64,000 bases of DNA from Mortierella hygrophila (Eukaryota; Mortierellomycota; Mortierellomycetes; Mortierellales; Mortierellaceae). Of this stretch, positions 32,139-42,438 are shown in pieces. The notes below the pieces were generated by a model. The model had not been told where the DNA came from. It did no database searches and worked only from the letters and a program-made list of their open reading frames with translations. Location of the stretch: NCBI GenBank assembly GCA_015680625.1, contig JAAAXW010000030.1:124001-188000 (forward strand), in the 5' to 3' direction. The translations under genes were made by a program, and so were the position numbers. Numbering within the stretch: the stretch's first letter is position 1; each line of letters starts with the position of its first letter.

Positions 32139-34632
32139 ATGTCGACGTCAAATGGAGGGGCGAGCACAGGCACAGACGCAAGCACAACCATCCCCGGATC
32201 TATCTTCCCCGACGACATCCCCTCCACCCCATCCCCCTCCGACAACACAGACTATATCCCATCCCCAATATCCTCAGTCTCCAATAACAACGGAGGAGGG
32301 GCACCGACTCAGATTGAAGTCAACTCGACGACGCAAATTGTGTTGATCACACTTGGGATTGCGGTTGGGGTGTTGTTCCTTCTGGGCGTTGCAGCGGCGT
32401 ATTATATCTCGCATAAGAATAAGCGGGCTTGTTTGAAGAAGGAGGAGGAAGATGCAGCAGCAGCTGCAGCTGCTGCAGGTACCGCAGTGAGTAAAGGTGG
32501 GGATCTTGAGAAAGGTGGTGGTAATGTGGGCGCTGTAAGAGAAGGAAGTGGCAGAGGCGGTGGTGAGAAGGAGGAGGTTGAGGAGGAATGGGAGGAAGGG
32601 GTGGGAGAGGAGGATTTAACGACGTTGACGATGCCAGTTGTTATTGGACGCGATTTGAAGGACAAGGGGACCTTTTCCAGTGAAGGTTTCCTTCTCGACA
32701 ACAATGGTAACAAAACGAATTGATATGTTGTGGTTTTTTTTAGTCCGTGCACATGCACGCGCTTCTGTGGAGACGTGCAGACACTGACAGGTCGTTCCTT
32801 TCTTTTTCTTTTTTTTTTCTTATGTTTTGTTCATGGAAAAAGGGCATACAGCCAACGGAAACAGATACTATTCGGCATCAGAGGACGAGAGTGCAGGATT
32901 CGGACTGTCGCGTGGAAGTACACCCGGACCTCCCGAAGCCCTTGGCAACCACAACAATATCAACGATTCACCTAGGACTGCGACAGGGGTATCAGCACTT
33001 GTTGCAAGATCTCAGAACACTCGCAACTCGTTCATCGATGTCGCACAGGTGTATGCTCATCGGCAGAGTCTTTTTCACCCCGTCGATCCCGCTATGGCGA
33101 TGCAGCAGCGGAGTTCGATGGTTATGGTGGACAACTCTGGACCTGGAATGTATCAGCAGCCGCAGGGAGAATATCCGGTTACTTATCAACAACAACAACA
33201 ACAGCAGTTCTCACAGTATGAAGGAGATGGATATTTGGGAGAAACAGCAGGGAGCAGTAGTGATGGTGGCCAATGGGTTCCCTCGACCCCGACAGAGAAT
33301 AATAGCCTGTTGTTGGATCCCTTCAAGACCAACAACAATAGCATGGCGAGTCTTAACCAGATGCAGGAACAGGGACCAACTCAACCACCACAACCACCAA
33401 CTCAACCTACGGCAGTACCCGCGATGATGATGAGGACAGTCTCACCGCCACCTGTTGCGCAACAACAACAACCACCACTAGTAATCTCGTACCAACCACC
33501 TTTGAAACCCTCGGACCCGTCTCGAATCACCTCGCGCAGGGGCAGTGCGGTCTACCATCAGGGTATAGTCCCGGATAGGCGGTCTGTTGCTGCATGGCCC
33601 ACCGACCCCACAAGTGGATCAGGAGCAGATGGAGAGAACTCTTGGCATCGTAAACGCGCGAGTGTGGTGATCCCCGAAGGCACGATTCCAGTCCGCCTCT
33701 GGAAAGAAGACGCTGCCGCCATGGCCACCACAGGAACACCATCAGATGACATGCAACCCCCACGGTCCCCGTTGACATCAGGACCCATCCCGAGGATAGG
33801 TGTCGTCTCAGATGAAGGCGGGTTTTCAGGAGAGGGCAACATTGGGTACAGACCATCGGTCAGGAATGGGGCTGCGGTGTTTGAAGGGTCCATGCCTCGA
33901 AAGCCAACTTCCCGATCCACTTCGCGTTCTCGACTCGATGACAGCTCCATCGACGCATTGGCCGTCTCAGAAGCACCCACAATTCCTGCACGGACGACGA
34001 CACATCTGGCGACGTACCGTCGGAAATGGGCTACAGGTCAGATCGCAGTCGACTCTGATATCAACACTGCACAGGGCGACAACGGCGAGACGGAACATGT
34101 GGTCGTGAGTCTGCCCAGCCCACGCGGATGTCTCCTCGAGAACGAATACCCCCGCCATCAGGCTATCGGCAGTGTCGATAGCTACAATCAACAACAATCA
34201 GATCAGGCCGGGTACGAGTTTGGGATGCGGCCTCGACCGACCGTCCTCACACACCAACGTGGCGGATCAACCACGACCAAGGGTTCCTCCATTGGAGGAG
34301 GAGGCCGACGGAGCACTGAACTGATGACTGCCAGTTCCGGCACCACTGGAGGAGCCCGGTTCACGTATCTCGACGATTATCGTGAGCAGAAGCAACAGAA
34401 AAAACTCCAACAACAGCAGGAACAGCAGCAACAAGGAGGAAGAGGAGAAGGTGGTGGTGGTGGTGGTGAAGGAGGGTCAGGTGATTCGGCCATAAAAGGT
34501 GTTCGAAGACGGTCGGCACAATTTTTGCAGAATGCGCTCAAACGCGCCAGCTTGTACCAGAACAACCCCTCCGAGTCGCCGTCGTCGTCTTCTCCTGTAG
34601 TAGAGACATCTTTGAATTCTGCTGCCAAGTAG
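32139..34632 (+). CDS. Single-pass membrane protein with Ser/Thr-rich ectodomain and large disordered cytosolic tail
   Basis: Two exons (32139-32706 and 32843-34632) give 785 residues. The N-terminal ~65 residues are Ser/Thr/Pro-rich with an N-glycosylation motif (Asn62-Ser-Thr) and no cleavable signal. A clear membrane helix follows at about 67-90 (IVLITLGIAVGVLFLLGVAA). Then comes a basic stop-transfer HKNKRACLKK, whose Cys98 could be palmitoylated, and ~690 disordered residues. The tail has poly-Ala, Glu-rich, poly-Gln and Gly-rich blocks and several Arg/Ser motifs such as SRRGSAVY and RKRASVVIPEGTIP, which look like basophilic kinase sites. The layout resembles fungal wall-stress sensors (short O-glycosylated outside, one helix, long tail), but no WSC domain is present and I do not recognise the family. 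It converges on the LEA2-like gene. Confidence 0.75.
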
Positions 34633-34988
34633 GACTGAAGACATGTTATTGACATTCACAAGGGGAGAAGAGATATCTCCAAAAAAAAAAAAAAAAAGTA
34701 TAAGCTAAGAGAATAGTATTCGTAGTATTAATATTATATACCAATTAATTGTTGTAGAATGATACCGTTGAATGTTTATTCTCGTGGGGAGCCCAGTGGG
34801 GGGAGTATTCGTACATATCAATGTGTCTGCACGAAAACAAGAAGCAAAAAAAAAAAAAAAAAAAAAAAAGGAGTGAAGGTAGAAGTGTGGACGATGAGGA
34901 TGGAGATGGTAAAAATACAAAGAAAAAGAAAGCAGAAGGTAACAAATGGTAAAAATGATTTCTAAATAACAAAGAACGGACAAAGTTC
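34633..34988. other. Convergent 3' interval, no gene seen
   Basis: This is 356 bp between two opposing stop codons. It holds A runs (34681-34697 and about 34847-34869) and TTTATT at 34775-34780, which is a minus-strand AATAAA about 210 nt beyond the LEA2-like stop. Confidence 0.45.
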
Positions 34989-36759
34989 TTAGGCACCGCT
35001 GCCAGAAGGAGTAGGAGTAGTGACACCCGTTGCCGTAGCAGCGGTTCTACTAACGCCAGTAGAAGTAGTACCTCCACCAACGCTAGGGGTTCCAGAGACA
35101 GTCGAATTGCCGGTTGGAGCAGGCCCAGATGTACTAGCAGGTGGTTGAGTAACAACGGGTGGGATAGTCGAAGGATCCTTGGCGTTGACAGGGCAGTAGA
35201 TATTCCCCACATTGAGTCCAAACTGCGGCTTCCAGATCCAGCTCAATCCCCAGAAGTTGATCTTTCCTCCAAAGGTCAGACTGATATCGGTCGGGTTGAC
35301 GGAGGTGCCACAGGCTTTAATGAGATTTTGGTAGGTCCCATCGGCGTTGGTGTCCACCATGAGGGAGGTGTAGTCAAAGACCATGGGGATAGAGATGGTC
35401 TGGATGGTTTTGGGTTTGATTGTGTATGAGGACGGGAGACCATCGTTTTGGCCGATTTTATTCTGGTCGACCATGAGCCACACCTTGATTGAAGTAGTTC
35501 GAAAGAGTAGCAGGCGTTAGTATCCGTTGTTAATCCCTTGATAGCATACAATGCATTAACCATGGCGCATGAAAAAGAGTAGAAGAGAAGAGACTTACTG
35601 TCATCTCGATAGAGTTGATCTTGAGTGGCAAGTAGTTATCTGAACTATCAACCCGCAACTGCAGCCCAAAGTTCTCTTGGAATTGATACTTTGTAATCAC
35701 AGGCTCCCCCATCGACGAGACAGACAAGAAACTGAACCCAGGCGCACGAGGGATCAAAAAGAACAGGGCCACAGCCAGGCAGATGAGCGACAGAAAGGTC
35801 ATGTAGACACAGAGTCGACGTGAACAGCAGAAGCATCGTTTCCCGTCCCGGTATCGGTTCTCGCCTCGTTCCTGGGGTTCTTCGTCTGATTCTTCCGAGA
35901 GCCCCTTTTGGTGCTTCTTCTTGGATTTTTTGTCGGCTTTTTTCTGGCTGCTGCTGCGAGAGATGGCAGCGGCCCCGGTCCGGTCTCCTGATTGAGAGCT
36001 CCGGGCCAGAATCTCTGTGTTCTCGTCCTGTTCGTCCTCATCACTCTTTGCTCGCTGGCCGATACCAGAATCCCCTTTGGAGTTGGCTGCCGCCGATGAC
36101 TGCCTTCGAGTTCGCTCCGCAATATCAGCCTCACTATGACCTCCGTACTCGCTGGCCGACGATCCAGGCCCTACGCTTCCTGCGTGATGCCGGTTCTGCT
36201 GTTGAGAGAATGCAGTCAATGCCTGAGTCGATCCATGGCCCTGCAGGACATGCATAGGGTAACGTTGACTGGCTCCACTGACACTGCTACTAGTCAACGA
36301 GAGTCGAGAGTGATGGGTCCCCTGGCTCATGTCCTCAAACGGCGGTACGACCATAGATCCTTGATAGGGTGAAAAGGACCCCATGTGCTGCTGTTGCTGG
36401 AGTTGATGCTGTTGTTGGGCATAAGCAGAACGGTAAGGATCCTGTCGATATTCCATAGGTTCCATATGTGGGCTGTTCTGGTAGGACTGGTAGCCGGCGG
36501 GTTGGTTGTACTGAAGGTGAGGAGAACTGTATCCGACGTCTGATCCAGGTCCTCCTGGGTGGGCTGCAGACAAGGTAGGCGATTGATATTGATGAGGGTT
36601 GTTGAGGTTGTGGGCTGGGTCAATGGGGTTGTTAGAGTATGGGTCGTACGATGGGTTGTAGGACTGAGGGTGGTGTGCTGCTTGTTGCGCTTGTGCCTGG
36701 GCTTGAGCGTGGGCCAGGTACTCTTTGTTATGAGCCGCCAGGAAGGAGTCGTGTTCCAT
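34989..36759 (-). CDS. Type II membrane protein with LEA2/NDR1-HIN1-like extracellular domain
   Basis: Two minus-strand exons (36759-35599 and 35483-34989) give 551 residues. Residues 1 to ~305 are cytosolic and disordered (His/Gln/Tyr/Pro-rich, with poly-Gln), then a basic Lys-rich stretch and a Cys cluster GKRCFCCSRRLC. The membrane helix is at about 316-336 (LCVYMTFLSLICLAVALFFL). The outer part has a beta-sandwich pattern like LEA2 proteins: FGLQLRVDSSDNYLPLKINS, VWLMVDQNKIG, TIQTISIPMVFDYTSL and WIWKPQFGLNVGNIYCPV. A Ser/Thr/Pro-rich C-terminal tail follows without a GPI hydrophobic end. Plant relatives act at the plasma membrane and wall; the fungal function is unknown. The start follows a CT-rich leader on the sense strand. 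Confidence 0.78.
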
Positions 36760-38765
36760 GATAGTTGAGAGTAGATCGATATATGAATTAAGTTGATAAG
36801 AATGGAATAACGAAGAGTAAGTCAAGGGTGAGGAGACGGGTGGGTAAAGAGAGGAAGAAAGGATGGATGAGTGAGGAGGAGGAGAAGAAGAGAGACAAAG
36901 GAAGTGGGGAAGAGAGAAAAAGAAATAAGGATAAAGGAAGGGAAAAGACAACAACAACGCCAACTGTCTGAACTCAGAACGTAATGACAGGCACATTCAT
37001 CCAGCAGAAACATCCGCAATTTAAAAATAAAAACTAAATTTACCCATTCTACGCTTGAATGGATGCACCTTGCTATAAGTACTTGCCCATGGGCAGGCAC
37101 ATGGTCTGTCGTGGATAAATCCCCCACCCCTGGACAACCACACTTGTCCTTGAGTACAGCCGCTGCTAGCACACCGACTCTGTCTTCTTCGGTCTTGATT
37201 GAGTTAATAGACTGCCCAGCGTGAACTCACTCGAGTAAAGTAAGATCCTCATCAGAGCAGGATACTTCTGTCTCTCTTCTCATTCTTTTCATTGACGTCC
37301 CTTGCTGTTCCCCATCTCCTTGATGAAGCAAAGCTAACCAGCCAGCCAGGCATTCTTCGCGTTCATATCACACTCATCTTACTCTAATTCTTACTCCAGG
37401 ATCCCTTCCCCTCTCCCCCTTCCACCTCCGTGAATCTCTTTCGTTTTCTTTCTCCTTTTTGTCAGTTTGGTGCAAAAGAAAAGGTTGACAGAGTCGGGTT
37501 ATAAAATGGAGGCGGAGGAGGCCAAGGAGTTTGTTCGTTTCTTTACAGCAACTACAAGGCAAAATGTAATAGAGATGACGGAGGAGGCGACGGCGGCGAC
37601 GGCGCGCGTGTCGTACGAGAGAGAATGCGAAAGAAAAGTAACAAAACATCAAGAGCAGCTGTGTCTTTGCCCCAATTTCCCTCTTCGTGCAAGAGTCGCG
37701 CGAAAGGACCACTCGGTTATTTTTTGTGTTGTCTCCATCTATCTATCTATCTATCCTTGACCTTTCCTTTTTTTTTTTTTTTTTTTTTTTTTTGGAGAGG
37801 GAAAACACTATTTGATGGATTGGGGTAAATGAAGACCCGAGAAAAGAGAACCNNNNNNNNNNTTTTGCCCCCAATTACCCCTTCGTGGAACTTTGGGGCG
37901 CAAGTCCCCCCCGGTTTTTTTTTTTGTTTTTACCAAATATACTTTCTTCTTACCTTTTCCTTTCCAATTTTTTTTTTTTTTTTTTTTTTTTTGCACTGCT
38001 CACTCACTTTTTCATCTCTTGCCTTCACTTCCCCCCCTTCTCAAGTCCACAGCCCTGGCCGGTGTATTCTTTTTTAAGCATTTTTTTTTTCACTACTGGC
38101 GAACGAACGGGCACATATAACAGCTCGAATAAAGGGAAGGGTTCGTTTGAAGGCGTGTGACGAACAGTCTGGGCTCGGATGACATCCGGTCTTACTCCCT
38201 TTTTTTTTGCCCTCTTGTCTCTTTGCTGCTGTGTTTTTTTTCCCGCGATTTCAATGGCGTACAAAGAATTTGTTGCTGTTGCCGCTCCCCCTCCCACACA
38301 CAAGAGATACACACGCCCATTTGATAGAATAAACCCATGGGCAAACCAAAATGTAGAAGAGGAAGAAGAAAAAAAAAAAAAAAAAAAAAAGTGCAGCGCA
38401 CGCACCCAAGACAACAAAAAGGCGAAATGGATTTTTCTTTTGTTGACAAAAAAAAAGAACATCAAGAAGTACGAAGGGGTCGAAGGGAAGGAGGGGAGGA
38501 GGGGAAGGGAAGAACAAAGGGAAGGGAAGATGTTGTGTTTTGGTGTTTGTATGATGTCCCGCATCAACCTTGATTGCAGTCGATCGTGAGAAGACAGGCA
38601 CAGGGGAACATCAAGACATGAAAATCAAGGTAAACAATTCAAGGATAGGGAGAGATGGATGATAAGGCAATAGACAGGGACAGGGGTACGGGGGACAGGA
38701 ACAGGAGGCACCGCCAAGGTACACTTGCACAAAAAGAGATAAGAAATGAACGGCCTTGCGACAAT
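36760..38765. other. Non-coding interval with homopolymers and an assembly gap
   Basis: The first 250 bp are the pyrimidine-rich (sense strand) leader of the LEA2-like gene. The rest has T tracts (about 37769-37792 and 37969-37992), an A tract (about 38370-38390) and the N gap at 37853-37862. No gene is supported, and missing sequence at the gap could hide one. Confidence 0.5.
37853..37862. other. Assembly gap (10 N)
   Basis: Ten N bases lie between homopolymer-rich flanks. The count is probably a placeholder, so the true distance is unknown. Confidence 0.98.
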
Positions 38766-39782
38766 TCAGGGCAAAGGTCTCTCCCTCCTTCGTTCATTAT
38801 CCTCATTGGAACGGTAGCAAAAACACAAAAGATATGAATGCAAATAAATGGCATACTGCAATTGAGATTGCTTGACATGATGGATATTCTCAATCCCCTT
38901 TTCTTTATCATACACTGCGTCAATGCATGTACGGAACAAAGTAATCGGTGAAGGAGCAAAAGTGAAAAAAGAGAAAAGGAACGCACCATTTTTGACACCT
39001 TTGGCGGAGAGGCTGGTGAGGCCTCGGGATCGGTAAGGGTCACGGACGGGAGAGTCCAAACTCGGAGCGGCCGTCCGCCGAGGCGAGGCAGAAGGAGAAG
39101 AGGAGAGTGAATTGGTTGAGATGCGCCTCAGATCTTTGGCTTGACTTCTCTTCCCGCCAAACGATGACATCAAGGTGGGTAAGAGCGTTGGCGATGATGT
39201 TTTTTCTTCAACTGCCTCCAGTCGAGGGGAAGTGTTGGTGTGGCTCAGGCCGAGAGAGCTCAAGATCAATGGTGGGCTCGGTGAGCGTTGTTGTTGATTT
39301 TGTTGTTGATGCTGCCGTTGTTCGTAAGCAGGACTGTGGCCGAATGTGCGGCTAGAGTAACTGGTGTGAGGGCTACTGGTGCTTGCCAAGCTGCCGCTGC
39401 TGCTTGATACGGTGTCGAACCGATCATCAGAGTATTGTCGTCGAGGGATCTGGAGTTGTCCCACTGACATTGTCGGAGATATTGTTCCTATCGTCGTTAT
39501 TGTCGCTGCCGGAGAAGGGATGGCAATACCGCCAGGACCTGTTGTGGTTGGAGATGAAGGTGCAGGAATTGGAGGAGGTTTCCGTTTGGTCGGGGAGAGT
39601 GGAGGTGATCGCGGTTTCCTGTATGTTGAAGGAGGAGGAGTCCTCTGCTGTTGTGAGATAGTAAAGGTGGTCGAAGGCATCTTGTAGTCGAGTGAGTGAA
39701 TGGAAGAAGGAGAGGGAGGAGCGACGGTAGTGTTGAGGCGAAGGAGGCCTTTACGAGAGGAAAGAGGAGGAATTGACTCCAT
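38766..39782 (-). CDS. Ser/Pro-rich intrinsically disordered protein, C terminus uncertain
   Basis: An open frame of 338 codons begins with MESIPPLSSRKGLLRL after a CT-rich leader (sense strand). The first ~265 residues are a consistent low-complexity but coding-like sequence: Pro-rich SPPLSPTKRKPPPIPAPSSP, Ser/Thr-rich stretches, a Gln block, and KDLRRISTNSLSSSPSASPR with several SP and RRxS sites. The last ~70 residues after GVKNG are different (Phe/Leu/Cys-rich), and a GTGCGT donor lies exactly there at about 38987. The true protein may splice onto a downstream exon I could not find. I do not recognise a family. The SP/RRxS density suggests a phosphoprotein scaffold. Confidence 0.5.
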   Translation of the reverse strand: MESIPPLSSRKGLLRLNTTVAPPSPSSIHSLDYKMPSTTFTISQQQRTPPPSTYRKPRSPPLSPTKRKPPPIPAPSSPTTTGPGGIAIPSPAATITTIGTISPTMSVGQLQIPRRQYSDDRFDTVSSSSGSLASTSSPHTSYSSRTFGHSPAYEQRQHQQQNQQQRSPSPPLILSSLGLSHTNTSPRLEAVEEKTSSPTLLPTLMSSFGGKRSQAKDLRRISTNSLSSSPSASPRRTAAPSLDSPVRDPYRSRGLTSLSAKGVKNGAFLFSFFTFAPSPITLFRTCIDAVYDKEKGIENIHHVKQSQLQYAIYLHSYLLCFCYRSNEDNERRRERPLP

Positions 39783-41189
39783 AATGATGGTGATGAAGAC
39801 AACGATGCACAGTCGATAATGAACTCAACTGTAACAGCCTCGTGGATGTCATTTACAGGGCTTCTTCGATCCCAAAGTTTCCCCTTTTGATGCCGGTGTT
39901 GTTTCTGGTGTTGTATATGTTTAGTGGCGAGAGGGAGAAGGGAGAAAAGGTGGAAAGGTGGCGAGGAGGACGAACGAAAGGGTGGCGAAATGAGAAAAGG
40001 TATGGGGGAACAGGGAAAGAAGGAGAGAAGGTACGGATGACGAGTAGAGTAGAGTAAGAAGAAAGGAAGGAAGGACGATTGTCGTTCTCTGTTTTCTTTT
40101 CTCAGGAACACCCCTCGGTCTATGGAAAAAGGGCCCAGATGTATGTGGCTGTGTCAAACCCCTCCAGGTACAGGAGGCAGGGGAAGCGGGAAAGGAACGA
40201 TGACGAACGGCGATGGGCGATAACAAAGGCAGAGAGAGAGAAGTGAGTGGCAAAGGGAGGAAGGACGGGAGGAGGAGGAAAGAGTAGAAAAGGTGGGGAA
40301 GAAGAGGAAAGAAGTAGAAGAAGGCGAAAAGGGGAAAGTAAGGAAAGAGAAGAGGTGAAGGGCTTTGTCTTCTGTGTGTCTGCTCTCATCGTTTGTCGGT
40401 CGGTTTAGGGCCAATGCTCTCCCTCTCTCTCCCTTTGCTCTTTTCTTTTCCTTTTGTTCGGCCCATGATGTGGACAGTTATCCACCCTCACCTTCAACAA
40501 AAAGATAGATGGGCGATCGAACCATGTGCGCGTGTGCGTGTTAAAGAGATGGTATGGAGAAGGAAAAATGGGGAGAAACTCCACTTCGAGACACAACACA
40601 CCTACCCACCACATCTCAAATAGATAATAATGGGTGTGTGGGATGAACACCCTACATCATTCATGTCATTCCGACCACCATCCCCCACCGCATTCTCTTT
40701 TTCGTTTTTGTTCTCTTTCGTTCGTATTTGTCAATGAAGTCAGATAGACCAGGCCTCATTAGTTGACCTGACTGTTGTTGACTGCGCGATGCAAGAAAGA
40801 TAATACAAACGGCCCTTGCCTCTTTGTGCCTGTTTGCTTTGCGCATGCACAGGGCGCGCATCTAGCATCGACAGTATTGTCATGGGGTTGTTGCTGTGGA
40901 CGTGGACGATACCTGGAGAACTACGCAAGATGGGCGAATTGTGCCAATGCCGCCAGTGGTGCACGTCCACGTCCTGCATGATGCAAATTGCTTTGATACA
41001 AGGACAAGGATCCACAGTGCATACATATCCTGGGCAGGGTTGTGTCAACACAGAGGAAAGACAAGACAATCTCCTGGGAAAATAAAACAGCAATGCCTTT
41101 GCGAACTGACACATGGTTCACAAATACAAAAGCAGTGCAAAATCAACTCATTTATTTCTTTTTTGGGACACGGGTCCAGCCAGGTATGC

Positions 41190-41276
41190 TTACTCTTGGA
41201 GGCTGCTTCCCGACTTGGCAGTCTTGGTAGTCATGTTGATGCCGCGATGTTGCCGCTGCTGCTTAGCAGCTTTGGC
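41190..41276 (-). CDS. Candidate terminal exon of a small unrecognised gene
   Basis: On the minus strand an AAAAG acceptor at 41277, with a CTGAC branch-like motif about 15 nt before it, opens a 28-codon frame AKAAKQQRQHRGINMTTKTA plus KSGSSLQE and a stop at 41190. AATAAA (plus TTTATT) follows about 40 nt downstream, near 41151. This set of signals looks like a real last exon of a short basic protein. I could not fix the upstream exons; a GTAAAA donor near 41786 keeps phase but leads to no ATG. It may be a chance combination. Confidence 0.25.
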   Translation of the reverse strand, partial: AKAAKQQRQHRGINMTTKTAKSGSSLQE

Positions 41277-41659
41277 CTTTTCATTGTAGGTCAGTCAGTA
41301 AAAGTTGATGAAGACCAAGAGATAGTTCGAGGAAGAGGGTATGTCAGTTGCTGTGGGCTGCTAGTTGTTTGTGCTGACCATGATATCTTGGTGTCGCATG
41401 ATATTCCTTGAAGAGCATGTTTGTCGATAGTTCCCCCAATCCATGAAATGTGCACATCTGATGCTAGAGCATAATGCGGTTGGATGTCCTTATCCCCACA
41501 GAAAGAAAAAAAAAGTTGATCTGAATCTGACGCGTGCGGTTTGTATTCTTTGCGTCCGCCATCCTCCTTGCCCACCGGAAATGCATTTCGAAACGTTGTC
41601 GTGTGGGATTGATCCATTGACCCAAGGGCGATAGTTGGGGTCTGTTTGTTGAATGCACA

Positions 41660-41662
<3 letters not shown>

Positions 41663-41708
<46 letters not shown>
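41663..41708. repeat. (GA)n microsatellite
   Basis: Twenty-three perfect GA units. Confidence 0.85.
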
Positions 41709-41711
<3 letters not shown>

Positions 41712-42438
41712 GAGAAAAGGGGAACACGGTGGTAGTGGTAGTAGTCGTGTGTCTATCGTGTGTGCCGCCCTTCCTTTGTTTGTTTTACCTTGGAGATACA
41801 AATGCAGGGCAAAGCAGAGTAGCAGTGGAGACTGTGGATTCTGGTTGAGTGAGTGAGTGAGTGTGAGTGGCTGATGGCAGTGTGACTTTGCCTTCCTTTG
41901 TTCCTTTGTCAAAGTCGCCACTAATTCACTCAGCGGTCGATGGCAAGGTGCATTCCGGCGGAAGGGCGCTGGTTAGAGTCGATGGCGAAGCAGGAGAGGA
42001 CAAAGGGGAGGGAGAGAGAGGAAAAAAGAAAGGATAACGGAAGTATAATTGTAATTGTATGTGCTCACACCCACAACATTACTGTCGTCGTCATAACAGA
42101 AGGGTCAGTGGAAGGTCGAGAAGCGCCTGTCGCTTGCGTTGTGTGAGACACGCGCGAAAAAAAGAAAAAAATCGACCAGTCGTCCTTCCCGCTCTTTGTC
42201 TTTTTTTTTATCTCTCAATCTCTCTCATCTTCTTCTTTTCTCTCTTTCTCTTTTCCACTTCTCCCTTTCTTTTATTTACTCCTTCTCTCCACCATACTTG
42301 TTCATCCACCCCTCCCAAACACTCCTTTTTGACTCCAACGATTTCGACTTCTACTTTCTCTCTACACAGCAACTCTCCACTCCCTCAACCCTTTCCTCCA
42401 AACACTCTCCAACAAACAACTCACGACAACCATCTGTA

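Larger units (their letters stand above)
39783..42438. other. Intergenic region with a possible small-gene exon and the copine leader
   Basis: From 39783 to ~40400 the plus strand is purine-rich (leader of the minus-strand disordered ORF). From ~40480 to 41640 composition is mixed, with a candidate minus-strand terminal exon at 41190-41276. A long (GA)n run lies at 41663-41708. From ~42180 to 42438 the plus strand is CT-rich and is the copine leader. Confidence 0.45.

Noticed and set aside
37740..38000. Possible transposon border at the N gap and its T tracts
   Set aside because: Homopolymer flanks alone explain the assembly gap; no inverted repeats or target duplications visible.
40896..41411. 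171-codon plus-strand open frame
   Set aside because: No domain recognised, poor start context, and it runs over a better minus-strand exon candidate.
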